Shown here: positions 1 to 8,731 of the stretch, in pieces
Layout: each line of letters opens with the position of its first letter
Position numbering within the stretch: the first letter of the stretch is position 1
Assembly (NCBI RefSeq): GCF_022647325.1
Contig: NZ_CP071407.1
Coordinates: 372,001-436,000, forward strand
DNA: 64,000 nt
Source of the DNA: Pantoea deleyi
Lineage (GTDB): Bacteria; Pseudomonadota; Gammaproteobacteria; Enterobacterales; Enterobacteriaceae
Reading direction: 5' to 3'
The notes under the pieces: generated by a model
What the model saw: the letters and a program-made list of their open reading frames with translations, nothing else
Database searches by the model: none
What the model was told of the DNA's origin: nothing
Made by a program: the position numbers and the translations under genes

Positions 1-112
1 TGAATAAATAATATAATCTCGATCTAAAAAGTTAATTTAATGCGCGTACAGAGAGCCTGATAATTTTGTCGGCGTGCGGCCGGCCATTTTTCCCTCTGTA
101 TGTCAGCGCGGG

Positions 113-382
113 TTAAAGCAGATCGTGATCCAGCGGGGTGCGAAAAGCATGACGGGCCGCCTCAATCAGCTGAGTGGCGGTAACGGTAGCGGGAAGTCGC
201 GTCAGAATTTTGCTCGCCTGCCAGTAGCAGAGCACCATGAGTTCATCGTCCTCTTTCTCCGCCATGTCGTGCAGCCGGGCGCGCAATGACGGCACATTCA
301 GGGTCTGCTGCTCATCCAGCATGTCTGAGATCGTCTGGTTGATGACGCGGTGAAGCGTTTTCCAGGTGAGATCGGTATACAA
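113..382 (-). CDS. Small protein of unknown function (TTG start)
   Basis: This 89-residue soluble protein is not recognised. It is rich in charged residues, has no membrane segment or signal peptide, and looks largely helical, with an acidic stretch EKEDDE near the middle. The start codon is TTG at 380-382, chosen because an AGAGG ribosome-binding site sits six bases upstream on the minus strand and no better start lies upstream. It stands alone, with the next gene diverging about 310 bases away. The start and length are reasonably supported by the ribosome-binding site; no function can be inferred. Confidence 0.55.
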   Translation of the reverse strand: MYTDLTWKTLHRVINQTISDMLDEQQTLNVPSLRARLHDMAEKEDDELMVLCYWQASKILTRLPATVTATQLIEAARHAFRTPLDHDLL

Positions 383-693
383 AATTAACCTCTTTTAACG
401 CGTGTCGGCGCCGGAAGCCGCCAGACAGGAACATTGCAGCCCTGGCTTGTTCATCGGTTCAGGCAAACTCAGCGGATAACTATAGCTGCTCGTCAGCCGG
501 GATGCCCGCGGGTGAGACTTTCAGGGCCAGCAATTCTAACGACTAATGGACCGGCCTGTCGCCTGCTTCACGCCCTGCCGCGACTGACTGCTGCTTTTTG
601 TAACAATTACGGCCGACGATTAACTGGCTGATGTCCCGGCAATTTGCCAGGGTAAAATCCCTTTACGTTCCGATTATCTTTAAGGAGTTAACG
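383..693. other. Intergenic region between divergent genes
   Basis: About 310 bases separate the small minus-strand gene from the plus-strand DsbA-like gene. It must hold both promoters, but no convincing -35/-10 pair, palindrome or RNA structure was seen. Short open frames on the plus strand lack ribosome-binding sites. Confidence 0.4.
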
Positions 694-1236
694 ATGAGTC
701 AACCTGCCGATCACCTGATCTGGGGTCACGGCCCTGCGGTTTTCGAGGTCTTTCTGGAACCCACCTGTCCTTTTTCGGTGCGGGCATTTAATAAATTAGA
801 CGCGTTACTGGCGCAGGTGGGTGAAGATCAGATGACGCTGAAGATCCGTCTGCAGTCGCAGCCGTGGCACCTCTATTCCGGGGTGATCGTGCGCTATATC
901 CTTGCCGCGGCCTGTGACAGTAAAGCCGCCGCGAAGCGGGTGATGCAGGCGGTGGCCGATCACCGCGAAGACTTTGAGTTCACCGATCACTGCACCGGCC
1001 CGAACCGCGATGCGACTCCGAATCAGATTATTGAGCGCCTGAAGGCGTACAGCGGCGTGGATGCCACCGCCGCGTTCGATCGACCTGACCTGCAGAACGC
1101 CATCAAGTGGCACTGTAAATATGCCCGCCAGAACGGCATCCATGTTTCGCCGACCTTTATGGTCAATGGCCTGGTGCAGCCGGAGATCGGCAGCGGTGAC
1201 GACATTGCACACTGGGCAAGTTTCCTGACGCGTTAA
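694..1236 (+). CDS. DsbA-family thioredoxin-like protein
   Basis: This 180-residue protein has the thioredoxin-like fold of the DsbA/2-hydroxychromene isomerase group. The N-terminus carries the motif EPTCPFSVRAF, in which the usual CxxC is reduced to a single cysteine (CPFS). An insert follows, then the C-terminal VSPTFMVNG segment, where the cis-proline typical of the fold precedes Thr-Phe. No signal peptide is visible, so it is probably cytoplasmic. With one cysteine it is more likely a thiol-transferase or glutathione-linked enzyme than a disulfide oxidase; the substrate is unknown. The start at 694 is preceded by TAAGGAG at the right distance; an in-frame upstream start at 631 lacks a ribosome-binding site. 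Confidence 0.75.
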   Translation: MSQPADHLIWGHGPAVFEVFLEPTCPFSVRAFNKLDALLAQVGEDQMTLKIRLQSQPWHLYSGVIVRYILAAACDSKAAAKRVMQAVADHREDFEFTDHCTGPNRDATPNQIIERLKAYSGVDATAAFDRPDLQNAIKWHCKYARQNGIHVSPTFMVNGLVQPEIGSGDDIAHWASFLTR

Positions 1237-1433
1237 TCGAGGGTAACGGGATCGCATGATGCGCTTCACCTTTCCGCCCGTCAGAGGTAATTACCTGACA
1301 TTGTGATTGTTTTTTTGTCATCAGGGCGGTTAAGCTGTTCCGCTCACAGCCTCTGCGGAACCTCAGCCGCGGTGGCGGCTCATTACAACGCTGCGGCAGC
1401 GCCGGAGACGCGTGACTCAACAAGGATTTGCAG

Positions 1434-1847
1434 ATGACGATGACGCTGGAACAGGTAAAGGAAAAATACCCGGATGCGATAACCGATGCCTTCGGTGACT
1501 CACCGGCCTTAGCCAGTGAGCTGGCCACACTGATTATCGCCGGGAAAAAAGTGGCCACCTGCGGCGCGCTGCAGAGCTGGCAGCAGCAGGATCCGCTGCC
1601 ACAGCCGGGCGGCTACACCATCGTGCTGAATGGCGAACAGAAGCCCGTCTGTGTGATCCGCACCACCGGACTGTTTCTGACACGCTTTGACCGGGTCACC
1701 CCTGAGATGGCCATGCTGGAAGGCGAAGGCGATCTGAGCCTCGACTACTGGCGGCAGGAGCATCAGCGTTACTTCCAGCGTGCAGGCTATTTCCACGCCG
1801 AAATGGAGCTGATTTTCGAGACCTTCCAGCTGGTCGAGGTGATCTGA
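1434..1847 (+). CDS. ASCH domain-containing protein
   Basis: This 137-residue protein matches the ASCH family, a PUA-like beta-barrel fold thought to bind RNA or nucleotides. Visible family features are the GKKVATCGAL segment near residue 38, the central strand-rich segment GGYTIVLNGEQKPVCVIRTT, and the C-terminal pattern in which an acidic loop is followed by SLDYWRQEHQRYF. Some family members hydrolyse N4-acetylcytidine, but assigning that reaction here would be inference. The ATG at 1434 is preceded by AAGGA seven bases upstream; an in-frame TTG at 1428 is less likely. It converges with thiF, only six bases separating the two stops. Confidence 0.8.
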   Translation: MTMTLEQVKEKYPDAITDAFGDSPALASELATLIIAGKKVATCGALQSWQQQDPLPQPGGYTIVLNGEQKPVCVIRTTGLFLTRFDRVTPEMAMLEGEGDLSLDYWRQEHQRYFQRAGYFHAEMELIFETFQLVEVI

Positions 1848-1853
1848 ACCGGT

Positions 1854-2822
1854 CTACAGGGTGTTAGCCGCTATCAGCGCCAGCCGGGTGACGCCCCGCG
1901 CGGCGAGAATTTCCGCCGCCTGGGCGGCACGGAGCCCACTGGCGCAGACCAGGACCACGCGCTGATGCGCTGGCGGCTGCCAGCTCGCAATCTGCTGCGG
2001 CAGGATCCGCTCGACCCGCCCGGCGACGCTGGCCGGCGCCTCTTGCGTATCACGCAGCTCTACGATGCAATCCGCTTCCGTCAGCATCGATCGATCGATG
2101 AAAGGCGTCACGGGCCCGTCAGGCTCCTGCGCATCGTCAAAGCGGAAGCGCCGGATGTGCCACGCCACAAAATCGCAGTGGATCATGCAGCCCAGCGGCG
2201 ACGGCGTCAGATCCAATAAAACGCTCAGCGCCATCTGCGCCTGCATCGCCCCCAGCGTCGCGACAGCCGGTCCCATTACGCCAGCGGTATTACAGTTCGC
2301 TGCGGCGGCCGGCAGCTGCGGAAAGAGCGCGCGGTAGCCCGGTGCGCCGCCGCAGAATCCCCCCACGTAACCTTTGCGTCCCAGCACCGACGCACAGATC
2401 AGCGGCACGCCTCGCGGGTAGCAGGCATCGGAAAGCTGGTAGGTAATGGCAAAATTATCCGCCGCATCCACCACCAGATCGATCCCTTCCAGCGCCTGCG
2501 GCAACTGACTGGCGCTGAGTGCAGAGGGATGCGCCTCCACCCGACACGCCGGATTCCGCTCCGCCAGCGCGCGCTGCGCGCACAGGGCTTTGGGCTGCCC
2601 CACATCCTCAACGCCGAACAGCGTCTGCCGATGAAGGTTGTGCAGTTCGACGCAGTCACCATCGTAAAGACGGATGAAGCCTGTGCCCGCGCCCGCCAGT
2701 AACGGCAGCAGCGCCGCGCTGAGTCCGCCCGCCCCCACCACCAGAACCCGCGCCCGGCTCAGCCGCTGCTGGCCCGCGTCGCCGATCTCCGGCAGCATGG
2801 TCTGTCGCTGATAACGATCCAT
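1854..2822 (-). CDS. thiF: ThiF-like adenylyltransferase with C-terminal rhodanese-like segment
   Basis: This 322-residue E1-like enzyme of the HesA/MoeB/ThiF family should adenylate the C-terminal glycine of ThiS so that sulfur can be loaded for thiazole synthesis. The N-terminus has the ATP-binding loop VVGAGGLSAALLPLL and the DGD segment. The conserved cysteine lies in ANCNTAGVMGP. The family's zinc-binding CxxC pairs appear absent: the usual CYRCLFP is read as GYRALFP. The last ~85 residues look like a rhodanese domain, with the loop VCASGLRAAQAA carrying a candidate persulfide cysteine. It is the last gene of the thiO-thiS-thiG-thiF operon, nine bases after thiG, and is expected to be under the upstream TPP riboswitch. 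Confidence 0.85.
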   Translation of the reverse strand: MDRYQRQTMLPEIGDAGQQRLSRARVLVVGAGGLSAALLPLLAGAGTGFIRLYDGDCVELHNLHRQTLFGVEDVGQPKALCAQRALAERNPACRVEAHPSALSASQLPQALEGIDLVVDAADNFAITYQLSDACYPRGVPLICASVLGRKGYVGGFCGGAPGYRALFPQLPAAAANCNTAGVMGPAVATLGAMQAQMALSVLLDLTPSPLGCMIHCDFVAWHIRRFRFDDAQEPDGPVTPFIDRSMLTEADCIVELRDTQEAPASVAGRVERILPQQIASWQPPAHQRVVLVCASGLRAAQAAEILAARGVTRLALIAANTL

Positions 2823-2831
2823 CGCCGCTCC

Positions 2832-3590
2832 TTAACTGAACTGTGCCAGCCCGAAAATCGGCGTCGAGGCCGATGCCATATCACGAGGCTCCATCAGCCC
2901 CGCCTCAAATGCCTCGCGTCCGCCGTGAATCGCGGCGGCAAAGGCCCCGGCCATCCGCGCCGGATCGCGTGCTTTGGCGACCGCCGTGTTGAGCAGCACG
3001 CCGTCGAAGCCCATCTCCATCGCCTGCGCCGCCTGGCCCGGTGCGCCAATGCCCGCATCGATAATCAGCGGCACATCGCTGAACCAGGCGCGCATGGCGC
3101 GCAGCCCTTCGATGTTGCGCAGTCCCTGGCCGGAGCCGATCGGCGCGCCCCAGGGCATCAGCAGTTCGCAGCCCGCCTCCAGCAGTTTTTCGCCCACGAT
3201 CAGATCTTCCGTGGTGTAGGGAAACACCTGAAAACCCTCCGCGCAGAGGATCCGGGCCGCTTCCACCAGCGCAAAGGGGTCGGGCTGCAGCGTATCGGCG
3301 TGACCGATCACCTCCAGCTTGATCCACGGGGTGCCGAAGAGTTCGCGCGCCATCTGCGCCGTCGTCACCGCCTCTTTGACCGTGTGGCAGCCCGCGGTGT
3401 TGGGCAGAATCCGTTTATTCACCTGTTGCAGCAGCGAGCGGAAAGCCCCGCCTTCGCTGCCCTCGCGGCGAAGGCTGACGGTAATGATTTCCGTGCCGGA
3501 GGCGTCGATCGCCTGGTGAAGGATCTCCGGCGAGGGATACCCGGCGGTGCCGAGCAGGAAGCGCGACTGAGGTTCGAACTGATAGAACAT
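2832..3590 (-). CDS. thiG: Thiazole synthase ThiG
   Basis: ThiG condenses 1-deoxy-D-xylulose 5-phosphate, dehydroglycine and ThiS-thiocarboxylate sulfur into the thiazole phosphate carboxylate. The 252-residue TIM-barrel protein has the WIKLEVIG segment containing the Schiff-base lysine, a [10 protein letters not shown] phosphate-binding loop, and [21 protein letters not shown] followed by GVLLNTAV. The start is set at MFYQFEPQ (3588-3590); an in-frame upstream ATG would overlap thiS and add residues foreign to the family. It lies two bases after thiS, so translation is likely coupled. Confidence 0.95.
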   Translation of the reverse strand: MFYQFEPQSRFLLGTAGYPSPEILHQAIDASGTEIITVSLRREGSEGGAFRSLLQQVNKRILPNTAGCHTVKEAVTTAQMARELFGTPWIKLEVIGHADTLQPDPFALVEAARILCAEGFQVFPYTTEDLIVGEKLLEAGCELLMPWGAPIGSGQGLRNIEGLRAMRAWFSDVPLIIDAGIGAPGQAAQAMEMGFDGVLLNTAVAKARDPARMAGAFAAAIHGGREAFEAGLMEPRDMASASTPIFGLAQFS

Positions 3591-3592
3591 GA

Positions 3593-3790
3593 TTATCCTC
3601 CCTGCATCGGTGACAGAACTTCGACCTGACAACCCGCCTCAAGCTGCTGGCTGGCATAGCCGCTGCGCGGCACAAACGCACCGTTCAGGGCGGTAGCGAC
3701 GCTGCGCGGATCGATCTGCTGCTCCGTCATCAGTTCTGCCAGCGTGCTGGCAGCGGTTTCGATTGTGCGTCCATTGAGTTCAACCCGCAT
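3593..3790 (-). CDS. thiS: Sulfur carrier protein ThiS
   Basis: ThiS is a 65-residue ubiquitin-like sulfur carrier. Its C-terminal Gly-Gly is adenylated by ThiF and converted to a thiocarboxylate that donates sulfur to ThiG. The sequence opens with [11 protein letters not shown] and ends in SPMQGG, the diagnostic tail. Length and beta-grasp pattern fit the family. The gene overlaps the end of thiO by 11 bases and is followed two bases later by thiG, which fits a tightly coupled operon. Confidence 0.95.
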   Translation of the reverse strand: MRVELNGRTIETAASTLAELMTEQQIDPRSVATALNGAFVPRSGYASQQLEAGCQVEVLSPMQGG

Positions 3791-4718
3791 GTGTCATCTC
3801 CTGAGTCAGTTGCAGCATAAGTTTTTCAGCCATGATCGGGGCCAGCAGGAAGCCGTGGCGGTAGAGGCCATTCAGCGAAAAACGGCCCTCTTCGTAGCGC
3901 ACCTCCGGCAGGTTCTGCCGGTAGGCGGGACGCAGACCGGTGCCGCTCTCCACAATGCGGGCTTCGGCCAGCGCCGGATGCAGGCTGTAGGCGGCGCTGA
4001 GCAACTCCATCATCGCCCTGGCGCTAATCGGGCTGCTGTCGTGGCTTTCGACCATGGTCGCCCCCAGCATGAAGTGCCCCCCGGCACGCGGCACCAGATA
4101 GCAGGGAAAACGGGGATGCAGCAGCCGTACCGGACGGGAAAGCTGGATGTCGGACGTCTGCAGGATCACCATTTCGCCCCGCACCGCGCGCAGTGCGGGC
4201 TGCTGTGCGGCGGCGTGAATGCCACGGCAGTCGATGATTTTTCCGGCAGGTTGTCCGCTGTGAAAGGCAACGCCCGCCTGCTGCAGGGTGTCGCGCAGCT
4301 GCTGCATCGCCCGGCGTGGATCGAGATGCGCTTCCCGGGCAAAGAACAGGCCGCGGGCAAAACGGTTTTCCAGCGCAGGCTCGATTTCGCCGGGCGTGAC
4401 CCACTGATGCGCCTGGGTCAGGCTGGCAAAGCGAATGAGTTCGCGACTGTCACGCGGCGGCGCCACTACCAGCGTGCCCTGCTGCGCTACGCCCGCCACG
4501 CGCTTCGCCCACCAGCCGGCCGCGTGCTGGCCCCAGGTGATCACCTCCGGCGGCGCACTCTCGGCTTCGCACCAGGGCGCGAGCATCCCGCCCGCCCAGT
4601 GGGACGCGGCACGGCACGCTGGCTGCGTAATGATTTCGACCGTTTCTCCGCGCTCCATCAGCAGCGTGGCGACGCACAGCCCGGCCACGCCGCTGCCGAG
4701 CACCGACCAGCGGCTCAT
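3780..4718 (-). CDS. thiO: FAD-dependent glycine oxidase ThiO
   Basis: This is a glycine/D-amino-acid oxidase family flavoenzyme that oxidises glycine to the iminoacetate used by ThiG. It replaces the radical-SAM ThiH used by E. coli and needs oxygen. The N-terminal Rossmann motif is VLGSGVAGLCVATLL; a second FAD-contacting segment is HWAGGMLAPWCEAE, and the C-terminus contains GTGLRPAYRQNLPEV and NGLYRHGFLLAP, typical of ThiO. The length of about 312 residues is slightly short for the family but complete. The start is either 4718 (MSRWSV) or 4727 (MAVMSRWSV); neither has a strong ribosome-binding site. It is the first gene after the TPP riboswitch. Confidence 0.9.
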   Translation of the reverse strand: MSRWSVLGSGVAGLCVATLLMERGETVEIITQPACRAASHWAGGMLAPWCEAESAPPEVITWGQHAAGWWAKRVAGVAQQGTLVVAPPRDSRELIRFASLTQAHQWVTPGEIEPALENRFARGLFFAREAHLDPRRAMQQLRDTLQQAGVAFHSGQPAGKIIDCRGIHAAAQQPALRAVRGEMVILQTSDIQLSRPVRLLHPRFPCYLVPRAGGHFMLGATMVESHDSSPISARAMMELLSAAYSLHPALAEARIVESGTGLRPAYRQNLPEVRYEEGRFSLNGLYRHGFLLAPIMAEKLMLQLTQEMTHAG

Positions 4719-4856
4719 GACCGCCATCCGGCAGGAAGAGAAGGTTTCAGGATGAGATTTTTCACATTGCCCTCGTTTTGGTTAACGAAGACCCGTGATA
4801 CAGAGGGAAAAGGCAAAGGCGCATGTGCCCCTGCGGCAAGTATCGGCTGCGATACC

Positions 4857-4956
4857 CGTCTTCCTACGCCAGTATCAACTGGGTCAGGTTCTAAGGGTCG
4901 CTAAGCCGCGCGATGCGCTATTAGCCTCTCAGTCTCTCCGGCGAGACTCCCCTGAC
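4857..4956 (-). promoter_or_regulatory. TPP riboswitch (THI element)
   Basis: Read on the minus strand, this segment carries the conserved blocks of the thiamine pyrophosphate aptamer in order: a GGGG start with a stem, the CTGAGAG box, then ACCCTTAGAACCTGA, and the closing block ACTGGCGTAGGAAG. It lies about 140 bases upstream of thiO and should repress the operon when TPP is plentiful. The blocks are seen directly; ligand and effect follow from the well-known family. The expression platform between aptamer and thiO was not resolved. Confidence 0.93.
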
Positions 4957-5084
4957 GGCTCTAGTTGTAAGTTAAGCGGGCGGGTTCGTCAAGACGCGGG
5001 CACAAAGCAGGGGCAGAAAAGCGCGGGGAAAGAAAAGAGACAGGCAACCCCGGTTCGTTTGACGACGCCAGGGCGCCAGGGCGA

Positions 5085-5399
5085 TCAGAGCGCCTGCAGC
5101 GCCTGTGTCAGGGTCTCAGTGACTTCGCGGATACGCGGTTCGGCGCGGCGGTAGTAGGTCCACTTACCGACTTTGCTGGCTTCGACCAGACCGGCACTCT
5201 GCAGGGCCTTGAGGCATAACGAGGTGGCGGGCTGTGATAAGCCCGCCTTGTCCTGGATGAGGCTGGCGCAGACACCGTACTGATCGAAGGGATAGAGCTG
5301 CGAATAGCCCGCAAACGCCTCGTCAGGTTCTTTAAGCCACTTCAGCACGGCCACACGCGTCGGGTTGGCCAGCAGCTTCAGGGCATTTTCCGGGGACAT
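5085..5399 (-). CDS. ArsR-family transcriptional repressor
   Basis: This 104-residue winged-helix protein starts ALKLLANPTRVAVLKWL, typical of the ArsR family, and has the recognition region AGLSQPATSLCLKALQSAGLVEASKVGKWTYYRR. No clear metal-binding cysteine pair is present (cysteines occur singly as GVCAS and SLCLK), so the signal is probably not a metal; an electrophile or redox cue is possible. It is the second gene of a two-gene operon, 16 bases downstream of the flavin reductase gene. A perfect inverted repeat upstream of that gene is its likely operator, implying autoregulation. The ribosome-binding site GAGGCGG precedes the ATG. Confidence 0.88.
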   Translation of the reverse strand: MSPENALKLLANPTRVAVLKWLKEPDEAFAGYSQLYPFDQYGVCASLIQDKAGLSQPATSLCLKALQSAGLVEASKVGKWTYYRRAEPRIREVTETLTQALQAL

Positions 5400-5415
5400 G
5401 CCGCCTCACAGAGTA

Positions 5416-6534
5416 TCAGGATGGGTAAAAAGGATAGTCAGTATACCCTTTCTCACCGCCGCCATACAGCGAGGCGTGGTCCACCGCGTTCAGGGCATAA
5501 CCCGACCGGATACGCGCAGGCAGATCGGGGTTGGCGATGAAGCTGCGGCCAAACCCAAACAGATCACCCCAGCCTTTTTCCAGCATCTGCTGCGCTTTCT
5601 CTGCGGTGTAGCGGCCGGAATAGATGATCGGTGAACGGAAGGTGTCGCGCAGTGCGATGCGGAAACTCTCCGGCATCGCCGGGCTGTTATCCCAGTCCGC
5701 TTCGGCGATGGAGAGATAGCCGACTTCCAGCGTATTCAGCAGCTGCGCAGCGTGGATATAGGTGGCGTGTGGATCGCGTTCAACCAGACCGAGGTAAACG
5801 CGCTCTTCGTCGGTGCTCGAAAACAGCGGCGCAAACCGGACGCCAACCCGATGGCTGCCAAAGACTGCGCTGACGGCCTGAACCACTTCACGCAGGAAGC
5901 GCAGACGCTTCTCTGCCGAGCCGCCATATTCATCCGTGCGGAAGTTTGTCTGCGCCGAAATAAACTGGTTGATCAGATAACCGTTGGCAGCATGCAGCTC
6001 AACGCCGTCGAATCCGGCAGCTTTAGCGTTCTCCGCCGCACGCCGGTAGAGCGCCACGATCTCTTTGACTTCGCAGGTGGTCAGCTCGCGTGGCTCGCTG
6101 GGTGCGGTCAGCATCCCGGTACCCGGTCCGGTTTCGATAAATACCCGGACGTTATCGGCAGCGATGGCCGAGGGGGCAACCGGTGCCTCATTGCCCGGCT
6201 GAAGCGCATTGTGAGAGACGCGGCCTACGTGCCAGAGCTGGCAGAAAATCGTGGCGCCCTGCTGATGCACCGCCTCTGTCACCTTTTTCCAGCCCGCGAT
6301 CTGCGCCTCACTGTGGATGCCCGGCGTCCAGGCGTAGCCCTGCCCGCGTGGCTCAATCTGGGTACCTTCGGTGATCATCAGCCCGGCACTGGCACGCTGG
6401 CGGTAATACTCCACCATCATCTCGCCGGGGATATTGCCCGGCTGTTCGCTGCGGCAGCGGGTCAGCGGCGGCAGGACGATGCGGTTACGAAGGCTGAGAT
6501 CGCCCAGGGTCAGGGGGCTGAACAGTGACGGCAT
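5416..6534 (-). CDS. Old yellow enzyme family alkene reductase
   Basis: This 372-residue FMN-dependent NAD(P)H oxidoreductase belongs to the OYE/NemA group, which reduces activated C=C bonds and nitro or maleimide compounds. Visible family signatures are LTLGDLSLRNRIVLPPLTRCRS, the CQLWHVGRVSH block, the FDGVELHAANGYLINQF block with the catalytic-site histidine and asparagine region, and FGFGRSFIANPDLPAR for phosphate binding. The start at MPSLFSP (6534) fits the family; an ATG 11 codons upstream would fall close to the operator. It heads an operon with the ArsR repressor, suggesting induction by reactive electrophiles. Confidence 0.92.
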   Translation of the reverse strand: MPSLFSPLTLGDLSLRNRIVLPPLTRCRSEQPGNIPGEMMVEYYRQRASAGLMITEGTQIEPRGQGYAWTPGIHSEAQIAGWKKVTEAVHQQGATIFCQLWHVGRVSHNALQPGNEAPVAPSAIAADNVRVFIETGPGTGMLTAPSEPRELTTCEVKEIVALYRRAAENAKAAGFDGVELHAANGYLINQFISAQTNFRTDEYGGSAEKRLRFLREVVQAVSAVFGSHRVGVRFAPLFSSTDEERVYLGLVERDPHATYIHAAQLLNTLEVGYLSIAEADWDNSPAMPESFRIALRDTFRSPIIYSGRYTAEKAQQMLEKGWGDLFGFGRSFIANPDLPARIRSGYALNAVDHASLYGGGEKGYTDYPFYPS

Positions 6535-6572
6535 AAAAAAATCCTCGGATGCGTGAAAAGCCGTCATTATAT

Positions 6573-6600
6573 TTACACATTTAAATTTGTAAATGTGTAA
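6573..6600. promoter_or_regulatory. Inverted-repeat operator upstream of OYE-arsR operon
   Basis: TTACACATTTA and TAAATGTGTAA form a perfect 11-bp inverted repeat separated by six bases. It lies about 38 bases upstream of the OYE start, where it would overlap the promoter. Binding by the ArsR protein encoded second in the operon is inferred from position. Confidence 0.75.
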
Positions 6601-6902
6601 TCGCTTTTTTTATCTGAGGCTCGCCGGGACGGGCACCCGCTGATATCCAGCCTGTTTCAGCGGCAGGATGAGGCGAAGCATTAACACCGCTTTTAAGCGA
6701 ACGCCTGTCCCGGCGGACGCACACGACAGAGGTTTTCCGCAGACGGACGGCGTCCTCATCCGCCTCTCCTGTGCACCCCGCATCCGCGTATTGTGACGAA
6801 TCGCCCTTTTGTCGCTTATTATGGTCATCGCCTTGAGTCGTGCGCGACAGAGACACGGTTTCTGCGCGCTTCCTTCCGCAGGATTCAGCCAGAGGAAACG
6901 TC

Positions 6903-7454
6903 GTGAATAACCCCCTCGCGTTAGACGCGCTCGGACCACGTATCTCTATTATGGGGCCATCGAACAGTGGAAAATCGACCCTGGCAGAGGCGATTTCCCG
7001 CAAAACCGCGTTACCCGCCGTCTATCTTGATCAGCTTCACCATGTGCCGGGAAGTCAGTGGCAACCCAGAGCCACAGCCGAATTTTTGCAGCTGCATACT
7101 GAAGCGGTGAGGCAGGAGAGATGGGTGATCGAGGGAAATTACACCCGATGCATTGAAGAGCGACTCGCTCGCGCCACGGGGCTGATTCTGCTGGATGTCA
7201 GCGTGCCCGTGGCCCTGCTGAGGTACATCCGCAGGTGCTACTCCTCTGCCCCGCGCATTGGCGGGCTGGGTTCGGGCCGCGATCCCATAACCCTGGCGAT
7301 GCTGAAATATATTACCCGCACCGCCCCGCAGAACCGGAAACGCCATCAGCAGATCTTTGCTCAGGTAAGCCTGCCAAAAATCCGGCTTCACTCACAGAGT
7401 GAGATTCAAGCCTGCTCGGAATCCTGGGGGTTAGCGCTGAACATCCCCCGGTAA
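6903..7454 (+). CDS. P-loop kinase-like protein (adenylate kinase/FlaR-like)
   Basis: This 183-residue protein has a clear Walker A motif, GPSNSGKST, near its N-terminus, followed by LPAVYLDQLHHVPGSQW and ERWVIEGNYTR. These are typical of the family annotated as AAA/adenylate kinase-like or topology modulation protein. The RRCY and lysine/arginine-rich C-terminal part would form the lid. The substrate is unknown. The start is taken as GTG at 6903, with AGAGGAAAC immediately upstream; an ATG at 6840 would add 21 residues without a family match. It converges with the Gfa-like gene (ten bases apart). Confidence 0.78.
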   Translation: MNNPLALDALGPRISIMGPSNSGKSTLAEAISRKTALPAVYLDQLHHVPGSQWQPRATAEFLQLHTEAVRQERWVIEGNYTRCIEERLARATGLILLDVSVPVALLRYIRRCYSSAPRIGGLGSGRDPITLAMLKYITRTAPQNRKRHQQIFAQVSLPKIRLHSQSEIQACSESWGLALNIPR

Positions 7455-7463
7455 CACCAGCCA

Positions 7464-7892
7464 TTAATCAACGAGCTTCAGGCTCGCCAGCAGCGCGTCC
7501 AGCGACGCGACGGGCCCGGCGTGGTCAGATGCGGATCGGGTGGTATCCCAGGGCATCGCGTCATCGGTGCAGTAATCCCCGATGCACTGCATCCCGGCAG
7601 GTTCATTAAGCAACCCTACCGGAATCCAGATATACGCAGGGTCACGCAACCGGTTTGGCACCGGCGAGCCGCAGCATGAACAGAAATCGCATCGATAACC
7701 GCCTGGTTTTGACCAGGACGCGATCTGCGCCTCTCCCGATAACCAGGTGAAATCACGCTCGTTTACCAGTGTTGCCAGGTTATGGCCGGTTCCGCTCTGT
7801 TTTCTGCACAGGGAACAGTGGCAGCGGTAATAGAATGCTGGCGTGACGGCGAGTTCAAACGTCACGGTTTCACACAGACAGGTGCCTTTCAT
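7464..7892 (-). CDS. Gfa/CENP-V family zinc protein
   Basis: This 142-residue protein belongs to the glutathione-dependent formaldehyde-activating (Gfa)/CENP-V family, which has a zinc beta-tent fold. The zinc cysteines are visible in order: CLCETV, then CHCSLCRKQSG, then CDFCSCCGSPVP. Family members are mostly uncharacterised; one binds the glutathione-formaldehyde adduct, but this function should not be assumed here. AAGGCGATTAA precedes the ATG. It is a single gene, separated from the LysE-type exporter by about 55 bases on the same strand. Confidence 0.88.
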   Translation of the reverse strand: MKGTCLCETVTFELAVTPAFYYRCHCSLCRKQSGTGHNLATLVNERDFTWLSGEAQIASWSKPGGYRCDFCSCCGSPVPNRLRDPAYIWIPVGLLNEPAGMQCIGDYCTDDAMPWDTTRSASDHAGPVASLDALLASLKLVD

Positions 7893-7948
7893 TTAATCGC
7901 CTTACCGGTTGGGATGCCGGGCCATCGGCAGACCCGGGATAGTCATCG

Positions 7949-8578
7949 CTAGCTACGGCTGAAGAGCAGTTTCACGCCTGCCAGCGCAAAGCAGCAGGCT
8001 AACAGCGCATCCAGCCCGCGACGAATGCGTAAGTAGAAGGCGCTCATGACAGCGGTGGAGAAGAGCAGCGCGTAGCCGCCGAACACGCAGATGCAGATCG
8101 CGGCGCAGCCGCAGAGGATGATCGGCAGCGTCGAAGCGCCCCCATCCGGCCTCATCGCAAAGGACATTATCGCCACCCAGGTCAGAATCGCTTTGGGATT
8201 GCCGACGTGCATCAGGATGCCCTGTCGGAAAAGCCGGCCATAGGCGACCCGCTCCCCGCTGGCGTTCAGGGCCGCGGTCTCCGTCCGGCGTAAGGCCGAT
8301 TTACCCGCTTTAAACGCCAGCCAGAGCAGATACAGGCCACCGCCGATTTTCAGCACGATCAGCAACTGAGCAAAGGCAGCCAGCACGGTCAGCACACCGC
8401 AGGCGGCGAGCAGCGCCCAGAGCAGCGACCCGCTCACCACCCCCGCCGCCAGCGCCAGCGCGGCACTCCGGCCCTTTTTCATTGCCGTGCCCATAATTGC
8501 CATGTTGCTCGGTCCGGGGCTGGCCGTCGCGACGAGATAGGTCGTAAAAATCAGCAGCAGTTCGTGGGAAAGCGCCAT
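7949..8578 (-). CDS. LysE/RhtB-family amino acid exporter
   Basis: This 209-residue inner-membrane protein has about six hydrophobic segments and the family signature ASPGPSNMAIMGTAMKKGR near residue 18, followed by a G-rich helix. The C-terminal half contains GNPKAILTW, also typical of the RhtB group. Members export amino acids and related metabolites by proton exchange; the substrate cannot be read from sequence. AGAGGAATCAC precedes the start. It is monocistronic; the next gene upstream, mesD, has its own promoter region further away. Confidence 0.88.
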   Translation of the reverse strand: MALSHELLLIFTTYLVATASPGPSNMAIMGTAMKKGRSAALALAAGVVSGSLLWALLAACGVLTVLAAFAQLLIVLKIGGGLYLLWLAFKAGKSALRRTETAALNASGERVAYGRLFRQGILMHVGNPKAILTWVAIMSFAMRPDGGASTLPIILCGCAAICICVFGGYALLFSTAVMSAFYLRIRRGLDALLACCFALAGVKLLFSRS

Positions 8579-8731
8579 GTGATTCCTCTGAAGGGCGGGA
8601 TGTACGCTCAGTTATATCGGCTGAGGCCAGAAAATGCCATGTCTCTTTATAACCGGAACGCGGTAAGACGCTGAACAGATGCAGAAAAAGGGGGGAGGTA
8701 AAACAACGGCTGAGGAAAGAAGATTTGCATG

